In this document: piece by piece, positions 22,879 through 35,243 of the stretch
How the letters are laid out: the number at the start of each line of letters is the position of its first letter
Numbering within the stretch: position 1 is the stretch's first letter
Source: Bubalus kerabau
Lineage: Eukaryota > Chordata > Mammalia > Artiodactyla > Bovidae
DNA: 64,000 bases
Direction: 5' to 3'
Assembly: GCF_029407905.1 (NCBI RefSeq)
Contig: NC_073627.1
Coordinates: forward strand, 154,385,697-154,449,696
Made by a program: the position numbers and the translations under genes
The notes under the pieces: generated by a model
The model's database searches: none
Seen by the model: the letters and a program-made list of their open reading frames with translations, nothing else
Told to the model about the DNA's origin: nothing

Positions 22879-24242
22879 ACTGGAAGTCATTGTGTTAATC
22901 ATTACATCTGCCCACAAACCTGTGTGTTCTTTCCATTGCTAGAGCATCTTCACCAATAAATTAGATAAATGAATATCCCACTCTCTCATTTATTACCATG
23001 ATCACTCTGAGCACAGGACAGGGAGGGGTGGAAAGGAACAGAGCCCTGTGGAGGTAAGTGTGCCTTGACTCTGAAGGTAGCAGAGTCAGGGGTGCAGAGC
23101 AGAGCCTGAGCGCCATACAGGCTGGCATCATCCCAGTTCCTGATTCCCAGGCCCATTAGAGCCACAGTTCTGTACCTATGAAAGTGGCGGCAGTAGCACC
23201 AAAGTCACCGTAACTCACTACAGTCACAAAGGATGGTGCGGGGGCTGCCCATGGCAACTGGGACTCCATGAACGGAGGCTCTGAATAAAAAACCAAAGGA
23301 ATGGTTCATGGTAGGATGGTGAAGGGGGAGGTATGGGCAGCCTGCACTTGAAAGGAGTGTGTGATGTGAGTGTGTATCTTTGTGTATGTGCATGTGCGCA
23401 CACCACCCCCAACAGACATTCTCACACAAGGATGAGGGAAGCTCGAATTGAACCACAGACAATGATTCCTTACTTTAAATCCTGCCTAATCAGCTAAGGC
23501 TTCATCCTGCATTCAACGCCCTCGGAGGAGTTATCTCTAGAATAGAGATTATTTCATCACTGGGCTTTGATTCTGGCTGCCTCACCTAAGGAGCCCCATC
23601 AGCAGCCCCGCCTTGAGCCTACAGAAACGGATTCCTGGGACAGATGATGAACCCCTGGAATCCTACGAGCATCCTCCTGACTGTCTCGTTCCATTTAAGC
23701 AGCACTGTGCTCTGCACTTCTGACATGTTACAATCTTCCCTTCCAACTAACCTCTCAAAGTCCATTTTCCCCAGTTCCAGCGCCAAGGCTGCCTGCACAA
23801 CCTTTGCCCTTTACAATGCAATTAGCTTGGAAAATATCACTTGTGTAGTTCTAGCTTATCGTACAGCAGTTTCATAGATTAAGAGGAATAGCCCATGCTT
23901 GCCATCATAAACACAATGTCTCAGATAAGATTAGCAAAGTTAAAAGAAAAAGTCACCCTTCTAGGGGCAGCCTGCGTGCAAGGTTAGGTACAGCCGCTCA
24001 CACCCAGGATAGCAGCTACAAAAGCTGTTTGGAACCCACAACTCAGGTGGAAGGAAATGTGTTCCCTAGCAGAGAACAATCAGAGTGAATTCAGCATGAG
24101 AAAGGAGGGCTAGGATCTGCACGCTCATCCACCTCAGCTTTTAAAACCTATTTTTTCCTTGTCTGAATCTTGAAAGCCATTAGAATAGATATTTCATAAG
24201 GATCGGTGTGTTTCTGTATTGTTTCCTGTTGCCTAGAACAGA

Positions 24243-24461
24243 AAGTGTTAGTCACTCAGTTGTGTCTGACTCTTTGTGACCCCATGGACTGTAGCCCACC
24301 AGGATCCTTTGTCCATGGAATTCTCCATACAAGAATACTAGAGTGGGTTTGCTTGCCACTAGAGGGATCTTTCCAGGGATCCTTCCAACCCAGGGATCAA
24401 ACCTGAGTCTTCCACATTGCAGGCAGATTCTTTACCATCTGAGGCACCAGGGAAGCCCTGT
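24243..24461 (-). mobile_element. Bov-tA SINE with target-site duplication
   Basis: Antisense copy bounded by 10-bp duplications CTAGAACAGA at 24233-24242 and 24462-24471. Confidence 0.92.
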
Positions 24462-24699
24462 CTAGAACAGAGACACCCCTAAAAATGGGCTTCCACCCTG
24501 CAAAGCTTGGTGGAGAATTAGAATGTATACGTGGCAGCCAGTCTCCTTGATGGCTCCACAGATCCTTTCCAGCCCTCCTACCCTGACTGAGGGCTGACTG
24601 CACAGTGATAATGTGTGATGCCTGAGGCTAGTCTATAAAGGCCTTTACAATTTTCTCCTGTTTCTGGATCACTCACCCCGGGGAAAAAGAAGTGGAAGT

Positions 24700-24888
24700 G
24701 TTAGTTGCTCAGTCGTGTCTGACTCTTTGGAAACCCATGGACTAGAGCCTGCCAGGCCCCTCTGTCCATGGAATTCTCCAGGCAAAAATATTTGAGTGGG
24801 TTGCCAATCCCCTCTCCAGGGGATCTTCCTGACCCAGGGATTGAACCCACACAGAATCTTTACCATCTGAGCCACCAGGGAAGTCCCA
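24700..24888 (-). mobile_element. Bov-tA SINE
   Basis: Antisense copy with a small deletion just before the tRNA-like head ('gaacccacacagaatctt'). Confidence 0.88.
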
Positions 24889-24989
24889 ATCTGGGGAAAG
24901 CCAGATACCAAGTCATGAGGATGCTCAAGGAGCTCTTTGGGGAACTGAGACCTCCAGCCAACAGCCAGCATGAACTTGCCAGGAGGGAA

Positions 24990-25197
24990 AGCCACCTCAA
25001 AAGAGGGTCCTCCAGGCCCCGATGGGCTTTCAGACAATGCAGCACTTGTGACTGCAGCCTCACAGGAGACCGTGAGCCAGGCCAGGCCACCTCAAAACCA
25101 GACCCACAGACACTGTGAGGGTTACTACATGATTATTGCTGTTTTAAGCTACTAAGCTGAGGGAAATCTGTTGTACAACAACAGATAACTAATACAG
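24990..25197 (+). mobile_element. MaLR (MLT1-type) LTR 3' part
   Basis: The right end 'gctgttttaagctactaagc' ... 'acagataactaatacagc' is the characteristic 3' terminus of MLT1-type LTRs. The left limit is uncertain. Confidence 0.65.
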
Positions 25198-25702
25198 CAC
25201 GTGGAATAGGGTCAGATGAGAGGAACAAAGCAGCTTCATAAATATTTGAAGGACTTGTTGACGAACAAGGCCCCAGATCTTGGATTGAGTGAGGGAAGTA
25301 CCTAGAGGCTAGGTTCTGGCAGAGTCAGAATAAAACTTTCAGGTATTGAGGGCGGAAGAGATGAACCCCTAAGGTCAGGAGGGAGGGAACTGAGGTATAC
25401 GTACCTAGTGAGTGCCCCTAGGAACTGCCACCCCAGTCTGTCTTCCTCTATCCCCACTTCTACACACTGAAGACCATCAGAGGCACTGACCCCAAGTCCT
25501 GCAAAGGCCTTGGTATCCAAGCCTGGAAACCGGGATCAGAGGCAGACCCTAAAGTTGAGAGTAAGTTACTGTCTCTGACAACATTGTAACTCACCCACTT
25601 TCATAGCATCCTTTCCTTCCCTTCCTCCTCTTCTCTCTATCATGTCAATATTGCTACCCTTGGCTCTATTCTCTTTTCATCCAATGCATGAAACAAACCA
25701 TA

Positions 25703-26572
25703 GTTGACTGTCATTATTTGTGACTAGTTATGTTCTATGGTGGTGCTAGTGGTAACGAACCCACCTGCCAATGCAGGAAATGTATGAGACACAAATTTGA
25801 TCCCTGGGTTGGGAAGATCCTCTGAAGAAGGGAATGGCAACCCACTCCAGTATTTTTGCCTGGAGAATCCCATGGACAGAGGAGACTGGGAGGCTACAGT
25901 CTACAGAGTCGCAAAGAGTCAGACACGACTGAAGCAACTTAGCGTGCATATATATGTTCTATATAGGTGTTGTGAACAATGAATTTTCAAATGCTGAACT
26001 ATTGCTCATACAGAAAGATTGGGTTGGGTTCTTTTGAGCCTCTGATCCATGATATTTTTGTCAACAGATCAATATATAATTTCATTTTATGTGTGTTCCT
26101 GTTTAAAGAAACTCATTTCGTATATATGATTGACATCAACAGTTCACTCATGGCCAACAACCCTATAATTTATGCCTGAGGGAAGCTTATCTAGTGTGTG
26201 TTTTCTCCATAAGTCACTTAATAGCCTTCTTGCCCTTAGAAATACCAGATAGCACTTCAGCACTATGCTTGGGGCCCTTTTAAACAACAACAACAACAAC
26301 ACACAAAAATATACAAAAAACATGGCACTAAAGAGACTATGGGAAGGATACCTGTTTGCAGGATGAGCTGAGACAAGAGGACAGAGTGACTCTTCATTCA
26401 ACCTCAGCTGGGAACGACTTGAATGACTCACATTTTTCCCTATCCTGTGCATGTAGATGAATGACCACAAAATCAAAGTGAGTATTGATGTAGGGGTTGC
26501 AAATCTATTTTAGTAAGAAGGTGAATTTGTAAAAATGGAATCCATGAATAATGAGGATCGGCTATGTGTGAC
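25703..26572 (+). mobile_element. Tigger-like DNA transposon, interrupted by a SINE
   Basis: Shares an ordered set of segments with the repeat at 44250-44935: 'gttcctgtttaaagaaa', 'cacttcagcacta(t/g)', 'ggatgagctgagac' and 'gtattgatgtaggggt'. The right end (...'gaataatgaggatcgg') is roughly the reverse complement of the left terminus of that copy, as expected for terminal inverted repeats. It is noncoding. Confidence 0.6.
25739..25952 (+). mobile_element. Bov-tA SINE inside a Tigger-like element
   Basis: Sense copy bounded by 10-bp duplications TATGTTCTAT at 25729-25738 and 25953-25962. Confidence 0.92.
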
Positions 26573-26647
26573 TCTCCTCCACTCTCTCCCACTTGCCCCG
26601 AAGAGCCTCCACTTCATGGGTAGAAACACAATGATGCCTTGGTATAA

Positions 26648-26856
26648 GGGATTTGCTGGTAGCTCAGTGGTAAAGAATCTGCATGTAATGTGGCAGACTC
26701 AGGGTTGATCCCTGGGTCAGGAAGATCCCCTGGCGTAGGAAATGGCAACTCATTCCAATATTCTTGCCTAGGAAATCACATGGACAGAGGAGCCTGGTGG
26801 GTTGCAGTCCTTGGGATCACAAGAGTGAGATATGACTTAGTGCATAAACAATAGCA
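26648..26856 (+). mobile_element. Bov-tA SINE
   Basis: Diverged sense copy: 'ggtagctcagtggtaaagaa', then 'gaggagcctggtgggtt', ending 'acttagtgcataaaca'. Confidence 0.86.
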
Positions 26857-27119
26857 ACATAAGATTGTGTACTTAAATGTATTATTCTTGTTTTCTAAAT
26901 CTGTGTTCATTTCAGTGCTTTTAAACTTGGTGTAGAACTAGAAGAGGTAGCCTATGTCTTTGTAATTTAAAAAATTTTTAATTTTATCTTTTAGAGTGTG
27001 GAATATTTTTATTGATCATAATGTCTATCTTAATCATAGATTCCATAAAAAAAATCCCAATATTTTAGTGCTAAAAATTTCAGTTACAAATTGATCATTT
27101 GCTTATTTGTATTTTTTTT

Positions 27120-27270
27120 CTTTTTTCCCCTCATATTTTAAATTTTTTTTATTGTATATTTTAGTATTGTTGATGAACAATATTCTATTAGTTTCAAGTG
27201 TGCGGCAAAGTAATTCAGTTATACATATGCATGTGTCTATTCTTTTTCAAGTTCTTTTTAAAAAACCCCA
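27120..27270 (-). mobile_element. L1 3' UTR fragment, antisense
   Basis: Contains 'ttagtttcaagtgtgcgg' and 'aagtaattcagttatacata', the complement of the artiodactyl L1 3' UTR. It is preceded by a T-rich stretch representing the A-tail. Confidence 0.8.
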
Positions 27271-27918
27271 TCTGCCCTGGTTATCACCAGCCCTGACCTG
27301 CGCTTCACAGCTTTTTTTAAGACCCATCAAACCATGGCTACTGCAGGTGCTGCCCCTGACTAAGCGTTTAGCCCTTTCTACTTCCTGTGGAGAACCTTAG
27401 CACATTAAAGGTAGGCTGATTTCTCATCATAGGGTCAGTTTCCCCTTATAATATGGACGGAGGCGACAGTGCAACAGTAAATGGTGCTCTGGGGGAGCAC
27501 CATCTAGGGACAATTTCTGTCATAGCCCTACCACGGAGGGGAACAAAATCAGGAAGATGGAAAAAGATATCTTGCTCAACTCCACACAGGCACCTCAATG
27601 CAAAGCAACCCTGATAAAATTTGCCTGGGAATTCCCTCTGCAGCTTCAAGCTGAGAAAATTAAGTACTTGGACTTGGGTAAAAGGCAAAACCGCATCTGT
27701 AGGTTTGATTAATTTTCATAAATAAGAGGACAGAACTTGGCCCGGGGGGAAGAAGAGTTCTTCCTGGGCCAGTCAGGCTCTGGCTGATGAGTTATGAGAA
27801 ATGACCAGGCAAAGGGAGACGCAAGGGGACCATCCCAAACAACACCAGCAGATGACTGCACTCCATCAGTCTGCAAAGGGCTCTGGGCACTACCTTCTGC
27901 AATAGGATTTGGCTGCAA

Positions 27919-27955
27919 TAAAAAACAAAAACAAAAACAAAACAAAAAAAACAAG
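27919..27955. repeat. A-rich (CAAAA)n repeat
   Basis: Irregular caaaaa units. No SINE or LINE body could be tied to it with confidence. Confidence 0.75.
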
Positions 27956-28563
27956 TGACCAGACCTGCGGCTACAACATGGAGAAACAGAACCCAAGTCC
28001 TCAGCCTGAGTTGGCCCCATATCTGTCCAGTTTCCTGAGTGATACCAGCTGGCCTTCTGGGAGACCACCCTGCAGGGCTGTCCCCAGGCCCTCTGAGGCC
28101 TGCTGGGCTGGTCACACTGCCTCAGACTGGGTCTCCCAAGGCAGAGGCATACTTCACAACTTCTGCCGAGTGGTCCCTGTTCTGCATTTGTGGTAAAGCA
28201 CAGAGATTCTTAGATACAGAGACACACATTTAAGACACAGAAAGTAAGTCTGAGGCTGGAGAGAACATGATGTTACACTGATATTTAGAAGAGATGAGAT
28301 GTTCCAATACTTGAAAATGCTATCCAAACTTTCAAAACCAAGTTCTTTTGCCTTGCCTTCAAAACCCCGAAGGTGCTGAAAATGCATCAAGGAAATACTG
28401 ATGTATCTCAGCCAACATCTGGATTTTCAGGCTCCACAAAGATGTTCAAGAACTTCTTTATTATATCCACCCAATACTGCCTCAACATGATTAACACAAA
28501 TCACAGATACAATCAATGCCTACAGAAACGTTAACACTTAACATAAACATTAACTCTCAATAT

Positions 28564-28837
28564 GCTGCTGCTGCTGCTAAGTCGCTTCAGTCATGTCCGA
28601 CTCTGTGTGACCCCATAGACGGCAGCCCACCAAGCTCCCCCGTCCCTGGGATTCTCCAGGAAAGAACACTGGAGTGGGTTGCCATTTCCTTCTCCAGTGC
28701 AGGAAAGTAAAAAGTGAAAGTGAAGTCGCTCAGTCATGTCCAACTCTTCGTGACCCCATGGACTACAGCCTACCACGCTCCTCCGTCCATAGGATTTTCC
28801 AGGCAAGAGTACTGGAGTGGGGTGCCATTGCCTTCTC
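28564..28837 (-). mobile_element. Bov-A2 SINE with 13-bp target-site duplication
   Basis: Antisense dimeric BovA close to the young consensus. Perfect duplications TAACTCTCAATAT lie at 28551-28563 and 28838-28850. Confidence 0.95.
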
Positions 28838-30215
28838 TAACTCTCAATATATTCGGTTACAAATAAGCAACCAGCCCACCATTGTGAATTTAATTTCAAA
28901 ATATGAATCATTTATTCATTTAGGATATTTGTTGGGCATCTTCTATGTGCAGTTCATTTTGTTGAGGACCCCATGGAATAGGAAGGGGACTTCCCTGCCT
29001 CCAGACAATGAGCAAGCAGAAGTGGCTCGTGGGTGGTGGAATCTTCTCCAGGGCCCCTGCTTCCACCCCCAGGACTGTGAAGACCCCGATTCTCTACTGT
29101 CTACACTTCTCCTCGCTTCCCAGTGTGACTGGCTAAAGCCACTACAGATGCAACTTCTTGGTGGAAATTCACTACACTGTGCATTTGAGGCTCAGCCCTG
29201 GAAATGGGGTCCCCGACCTAGCTTGGGCCCAGAGACACAGTGTACAGAAGGCAAGTCTGAATTTTAAATAACTTCCTGGCAATTTTCAAGCACTTTCTTA
29301 TTTGAGAACCTCTGCCATAATCCAATATTTCATTCCCCAAGTGGAGCTGGTAGAGAGAAAAGGGAATTGAGCTGTCTCCCTCCAGGATGTAGGGAAGAAG
29401 GGAGTCTGGAGATGGGGTGGAACTGGGCTGCCTGCTGCCACAGCTGGGAAGGGAACCAGGGAAGAAGTTTAAAGTCCCCCACACTGTGCCTGCTGACCTC
29501 AAGGCAGGAAAATCCAGCTCCAACTCCCTTAGGGAGGGAAGGTTATCCAGACACTCCTCTGCCAGGGCACTGGGTCAGAGGCATGCTCGTCATGAAGCTG
29601 GATTTATGCACAAGGATTCAGTTATTAAAAGTGAGCTAGACTTAGTGAAGAATCAGTGAGCACAGGAACGCATCCAAGTGGTCACTAGTGATGCCCTCTC
29701 ATGCTTTCTTGGGGTTGTTGACTGTGGGCTGAAGCCTGGGTCAACCCAGAGTGGTTCCTAGGACATCTCCCCACCTCCAACCCCCACCATGGACCTCACT
29801 CAACCATTGTGTCCTGAAAACCACCTGGTCACCCACTCTGCTCTTGGGAAATTTAAAAACAACAGATAAAGTCATAGATGAGAGAATTCACATTGTTGGT
29901 GGCTGATACCCCTCACTGCCCTTCTCTTCCTTTGGGCATATCCCACAGGAAATTTGAACAGGCAGTAAAATTACTGAGTTTTCCCTGGTCCTGATCCAGA
30001 TGACCCTCCAAGACCCCTTCCCACTCAGAGAACGTCTGGACCTGTTGGCAAAGCCATGGTTACCTCACAGTGACTTGGCCTGTCCTGTCCCCTCTGGCAG
30101 TACCTGGAGAAGGTTTTTAGCTTCTGAGCACTATTTTACTTTCCTGTAGCCCCACCTCATCCACACGATATTCACAGGGACCTGCAGCTGCTGGAAAAAC
30201 CAGACATTTAAATCA

Positions 30216-30412
30216 AGGGGCACAGTGGTAAAGAATTCACTTGCCAATGCAGGAGAATCAAGAGACATGGGTTCAATCCCTGGGTCAGGAAGATCCCCTG
30301 GAGGAGGAAATGGCAACCCACTCCAGTATTTTTGCTTGGAATATCTCATGGACAGAAGAGCCTGGAAGGCTACAGTCCATGGGGTTGCAAAGATTCAGAC
30401 ATGACTGAGCAC
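30216..30412 (+). mobile_element. Bov-tA SINE
   Basis: Sense copy lacking part of the head, with 'caatccctgggtcaggaag' and 'gaagagcctggaaggctaca'. It is followed by a short CA-rich tail. Confidence 0.88.
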
Positions 30413-31264
30413 ACACACATAGACACACAAATGAAAGGATCACAACTACTAAAAGTTTTACTAGGCATACATGAAAAATTGCCATCCCTTTTTTTCTGGT
30501 CTCATGATGGCAAAATACTATAGAAATATATGACGGTATCCTTAGATGTCATAAACCTGTGACATAAATATATCCAGTGCTTACATAGCTGGCAAAGGGT
30601 TCTATGAAAGAGAGAGATGGTCTGACTACACAGTAACTATAGGCAAGAAGTAGGATGGCAAAGACCTGAGTCCTGCTCTTCTGGGCATGTGTTCAGTGGG
30701 AGAAGACTGCCTGCACAGGGCAGAGAACACACAGCGCATGAGCACAGACATGAACTCCCTGAAATACGAGTGCACCACCCTTCCTATGGGCAGTCACAGA
30801 GGGGAGAGCTCCAAGGTCACCATTCTGGATTTACTTGATTCCCACACATGTGACCTACCTTCCTTTTCTGGATTCAAGTGCAGGTCTGCAGTTAGAAGCC
30901 CAGGACAGCGCGGAGCGTGGAAAGTGAACAAGCCCAAGACGGAGAGACGTATTTAAAGGGGAAACAGCAGATATGGAGAGAAAGCAGAAGACAAGCCTTA
31001 CCAACTGGAGTCCTTCCTGTCTGCGCTGTGTCTGCAATTAGGGAAGTGGGCCTTCTCCTCCCATTTCAGCGAACCAGCCAGAAAGCAGAAGTGCAGATCC
31101 CCACACAACTGGCCTTGTTCACTTACACAAATGGACCCGCCAGGGACATGGAACCCACCAGAACAGAGCGTGCCAATGGCTGAGCCTGCTTGTGTTGAGC
31201 CAGTCAGGAAATTCACTCTCCCAAGAGTTCTTACTGAAGGAACTGTGTCCTGAAGTGCTAGGTG

Positions 31265-31706
31265 TGTGTTAGTGTTAGTCACTCAGTTGTGTCTGACTCT
31301 TTGTGACCCCAAGAGCTGTAGCCCACCAGGCTCATCTGTGCATGGGGGTTCTCCAGGCAAGAATACTGGAATAGATACTGCTGCTGCTGCTGATTAGTCA
31401 CATCAGTCGTGTCCAACTCTGTGTGACCCTATGGAGGCAGCCTGCCAGGCTCTTCTGTCCACGGGATTCTCCAGGCAAGGGTACCAGAGTGGGTTGCCAT
31501 GCCCTCCTCCAGGGGATCTTCCAGACCCAGGAATTGAAGCAGGGTCTGCTGCATTACAGGCAGATTCTTTATGCTGAGCCACCGGAAGCCCACTAGGGTG
31601 GATAGCCAGTCCCTTATCCAGGGGATCTTCCTGACTCAGGGATTAAACCTGGGCCTCCTGCATTGCGGGAAGATTCTTCACCATCTGAGCCACCAGGGAA
31701 GCTCCA
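31265..31706 (-). mobile_element. Bov-tA SINE split by a later SINE
   Basis: The BovA-tail half (31265-31377) and the tRNA-head half (about 31605-31706) of one antisense copy are separated by about 215 bp of another SINE. Joined across the gap, they follow the normal element order. Confidence 0.85.
31378..31591 (-). mobile_element. BovA/Bov-tA SINE inserted in another SINE
   Basis: Antisense copy beginning with (CTG)n and ending 'ctgagccaccggaagccc'. Diverged duplications flank it (ACTGGAATAGATA at 31365-31377; ACTAGGGTGGATA at 31592-31604). Confidence 0.82.
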
Positions 31707-31764
31707 AAGTGCTAGCTGGGGTATACCAAAGTCATCTTGGTTATTTTATACTTTAAACAGCCCT

Positions 31765-31997
31765 TGCATGCATGCGTATGTGATAAGTCACTTCAGTCAT
31801 GTCTGACTCCTTGAGACCCAATGGACTGTAGCCCACCAGGCTCCTCTGTCCATGTGATTCTCCAGGCAAGAATGCTGGAGTGGGTTGCCATGTTCTCCTG
31901 CAGGAGATCTTACCAACCCAGGAATCGAACCTGCAGTTCTTAGGTCTCTTGCATTGGCAGGCAGGTTCTTTACCAGTAGTGCCACCCGGGAAATCCC
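31765..31997 (-). mobile_element. Bov-tA SINE with target-site duplication
   Basis: Antisense copy bounded by perfect 12-bp duplications TTAAACAGCCCT at 31753-31764 and 31998-32009. Confidence 0.94.
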
Positions 31998-32009
31998 TTA
32001 AACAGCCCT

Positions 32010-32271
32010 GCTGCTGCTGCTAAGTCACTTCAGTCGTGTCCGACTCTGTGTGACCCCAGAGAGGGCAGCCCACCAGGCTCCCCCCTCCCTGGGGTTCTCC
32101 AGGCAAGAACACTGAAGGGGGTTGTCATTTCCTTCTCCAATGGGTGAAAGTGAAAAGAGAAAGTGAGGTCGCTCAGTCATGCTTGACTCTTAGTGACCCC
32201 TTGGACTGCAGCCTACCAGGCTCCTCTGTCCAAGGGATTTGCCAGGCAAGAGTACTGGAGTGGGGGTGCCA
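32010..32271 (-). mobile_element. Bov-A2 SINE with target-site duplication
   Basis: Antisense dimeric BovA inserted at the edge of the preceding SINE, using the same target: TAAACAGCCCT at 31999-32009 and again at 32272-32282. Confidence 0.94.
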
Positions 32272-33404
32272 TAAACAGCCCTAGGACATTATAAATATCA
32301 AATTCCACCTGAACGCTGGATCAAATAAAAGAGAAATCCTAGGAAAGGACTTATCAGCAATCTCAGGATGCTAATTTCTGTCTGGAGATTGGAGAGGTGA
32401 GCAGATATGGTCTTTACGGCAGGAAGGCCAGAGTTCAGCGTCAGAGTACCTGTGCCAGCCATCTCTGACTCTGCTCTCAGACCTCCTGGCAGACAGCCAC
32501 CTGTAGTACCAGCAGGAGACACAACTTCACAAAGGGCCTTTTGTGAGGTCCTTCAAGTTGAGACAGGCGGTGCTATTCAAGGATCTACCAAACACCCACA
32601 CACTCTGCAGGAAGCACAAATTTGAATGTCTCACTCGAGGCTGTGCCATTCCCTTCACCTGGAAAAACAGCTGGAGGAGCCTAGCCAGGCTTCACCCAGA
32701 AACAGGTGAGGAAATATCCTTGGAAAGGCAAGATGGAGAAACACCCTCTCCAGACACTTGAAGCTGGAAGGAGTTCGGTGGGTGGTTTACTTGGGTGAGG
32801 CCAGGACACTCACAAGGATGTGTTCAGAAAAGTAACAGTAGCCAATCTGTACCTAAAGCTAGCAAAAATGACAGCTTAATGCAAAAAAGCATTACCATTT
32901 TATGAGTGATAAACCCAAGGCACAAACAAGCTTAGTGCTGACATCTGATGACTGTGAGATGGATGATGACAAGGGTGGCAAGCAGAAGCAGCTCCCTTGC
33001 AGGGCGTCGGCTGACCTGCACAGTATCCCTAAAGATAGTGGCGGCTGGAATCCCCAACTCACACATCTGGGTATTGGGCTCCGAAAAGTCAGTTGCTTCT
33101 CAAAAAACTCACAGGTATTAGTGGGAGAGCCAGTGTGGGAAGCCAGCCCCTCTCTTAGCTACTGCCTTTCGGTCCTCAGCTGAATGTGAAAAGACGCTTC
33201 TATCAGCACATCCAAATGCAAGCTCAGGGCTTTGCAACACGAGCATCACCAGGAATTTGCAAGAATTTTGGCTTAAGAACTCCATCCATGTAACTGCTGC
33301 AGACAAAAAAACTAAGCCCTTTCAGACAGTTCTCTCCCCTCCTCATTCCTGAAAATAATGTATCACCAATCTCACACACCTTATCTTCTAACCTTCCAAA
33401 CACA

Positions 33405-33560
33405 CCCACTTTTCAATCAAAACCTAATCACACCACTTTTCTGCTAAAGATTCCTCACTGTCTGCTCTCTAATCTCAGGATGAACACCAATTTCTTAGCA
33501 TCCACATCAGTTACCCTCAGATCTTACTACCCTTGGCTTTCTCTGTACAGCATCCTGGAT
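33405..33560 (-). mobile_element. L2-like LINE remnant
   Basis: Pyrimidine-rich text resembling L2 3' regions ('cacaccacttttctgctaaa', 'aatctcaggatgaacacc'). Weak; strand and family uncertain. Confidence 0.4.
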
Positions 33561-35170
33561 GTGCTCAGACCATCCACCTCCCCTCAAGGTACCATGTGCC
33601 TTTCTGTTGTAATACTGACCACAGTTCTGATTTAATTTTAATTTACCTTTACTTAAATGTGTGTGATTATTTGATGAATTCCTATCTTGAAAAATGCAGG
33701 CTGAGATATCTATTCATCCCTCTCTCTCTTTTTCACTTTTTAAATGAACTTTTAATTTTATGATATATTTAAATTTACAGAAAAGTTGCAAAGATTGTAC
33801 AGGGAGCTTTCCTATACCCCTACATCCAGCTTCCCTTATTATTAACATCTTACATGATTATGGTACATTTCTCACCATTAGTGAACAAACAGTGACAAAT
33901 TATTATATTATACTTTATTATTTTCTTTGGGTTTCCTTAGTCTTTACCTACTGTAACTTTTTTAACTGTTCCAGGAACCCAGCCAACATATCATATTATA
34001 CTTAGTTGTTATACCTCCTTAGGCAATTGTTTGGCTACAACATGCTCTCAGACTTTCCTTGTTTTTTATAATCTTGACAGTTTTGAGAAGTACTGGCCAA
34101 GTGGTTTGCAGAATGTGCTTCAGCTGAGGTTTATCTGATGTTTTTCTCATGGTTACTCTGGGGCTTATGTGTTTTGGGGAGGAAGAGCACAGACGTAAGT
34201 TGCGTACTATCAACACGACTTGTAACCACTGATGTTCATTTTTGATCCTTGGCAGAGGTGGTGGTTGTCAGGTTTCTCCACCGCAACATTGCTCTCCCAC
34301 CCCATCCCCTTTCCATATCACCCTCCTTGGAAGGAAGTATTTCTGCATGACTTGCACTTAAGGACAGCTGAGATACCTCCTTGAGGGGAGAGTATCTATA
34401 TCAATTGTTTGAAATTCTCCTGCAGAGTAGATTTGTCTATTCTCTCCATTTATTAGGTAAGTATGGATTCGTGGATATTTATTTTTTTATCCATTAGGTT
34501 GTAATCTAATGCTACTTTATTTTGTGGCTTAAATTACTCCAGCCTGGTTATGGGAACACTTATAACTGGCTCCTGTGTCCCTCTGACACACCTACATCAC
34601 TGTGGGGCTTTTGGGGTACTTTTTTGTTTTGTTTTCTTTCCCTTTGGCATGACAAGATACTCCAAGCTTATCTAGTTTGTTTTTTGTTCCTATCCCAGAA
34701 TCTATGGTTTGTATTCCTTTTTATTGAGGATCTGGGCACTCAAGATCTGGGCACTAGGCATGCTTGCTGCTACCAGGATGTCACTATTCTAGACCTTGTT
34801 ACATGACAGAGGAAAGAAATACATGTGTATACTTAACCTGTATATGTAATACATGTCTAAAGTATTTCTGTATATATCCCTCTGTATCTGTATGAATCCA
34901 CATGAGAGTTTCTACTGATGTCTCTCCATCCCTCTGTTTTCTGGAAGAGAAAATTGTTGAAAATTAATATAATCTCTTCCTTAAGTAATTCACCAATGAA
35001 ACCGTCTTTTCTGGGTGCTTTTTTGGAAGGGAGGTTACAAATTATTGATTTAAATTGAAAAGACATGGATATTCAAGCTAGTTTTCTTTCTATGAGTTTC
35101 AACGGTTTGTGTCTTTCAAGACAGTCTGTTTTACTTAATTTACCACATTAGTGAGAACCAAATTGTGTTA

Positions 35171-35243
35171 TCAGATCAGATCAGATCAGTTGCTCAGTCG
35201 TGTCCGACTCTTCGCGACCCCATGAATTGCAGCATGCCAGGCC
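35171..35243 (-). mobile_element. BovB 3' terminal fragment
   Basis: Seventy bases of antisense BovB 3' end, beginning with (ATCAG)4, the complement of the (CTGAT)4 tail of the BovB at 40168. It is inserted in the L1M. Confidence 0.85.

Noticed and set aside
28674..29267. 197-residue plus-strand open frame
   Set aside because: Its N-terminal part is Bov-A2 sequence and the rest is low-complexity chance translation without any recognisable domain.
31378..32271. A CRISPR-like array suggested by recurring similar blocks
   Set aside because: The repeats are clustered SINEs with target-site duplications in a mammalian intron; there are no short identical repeats with unique spacers.
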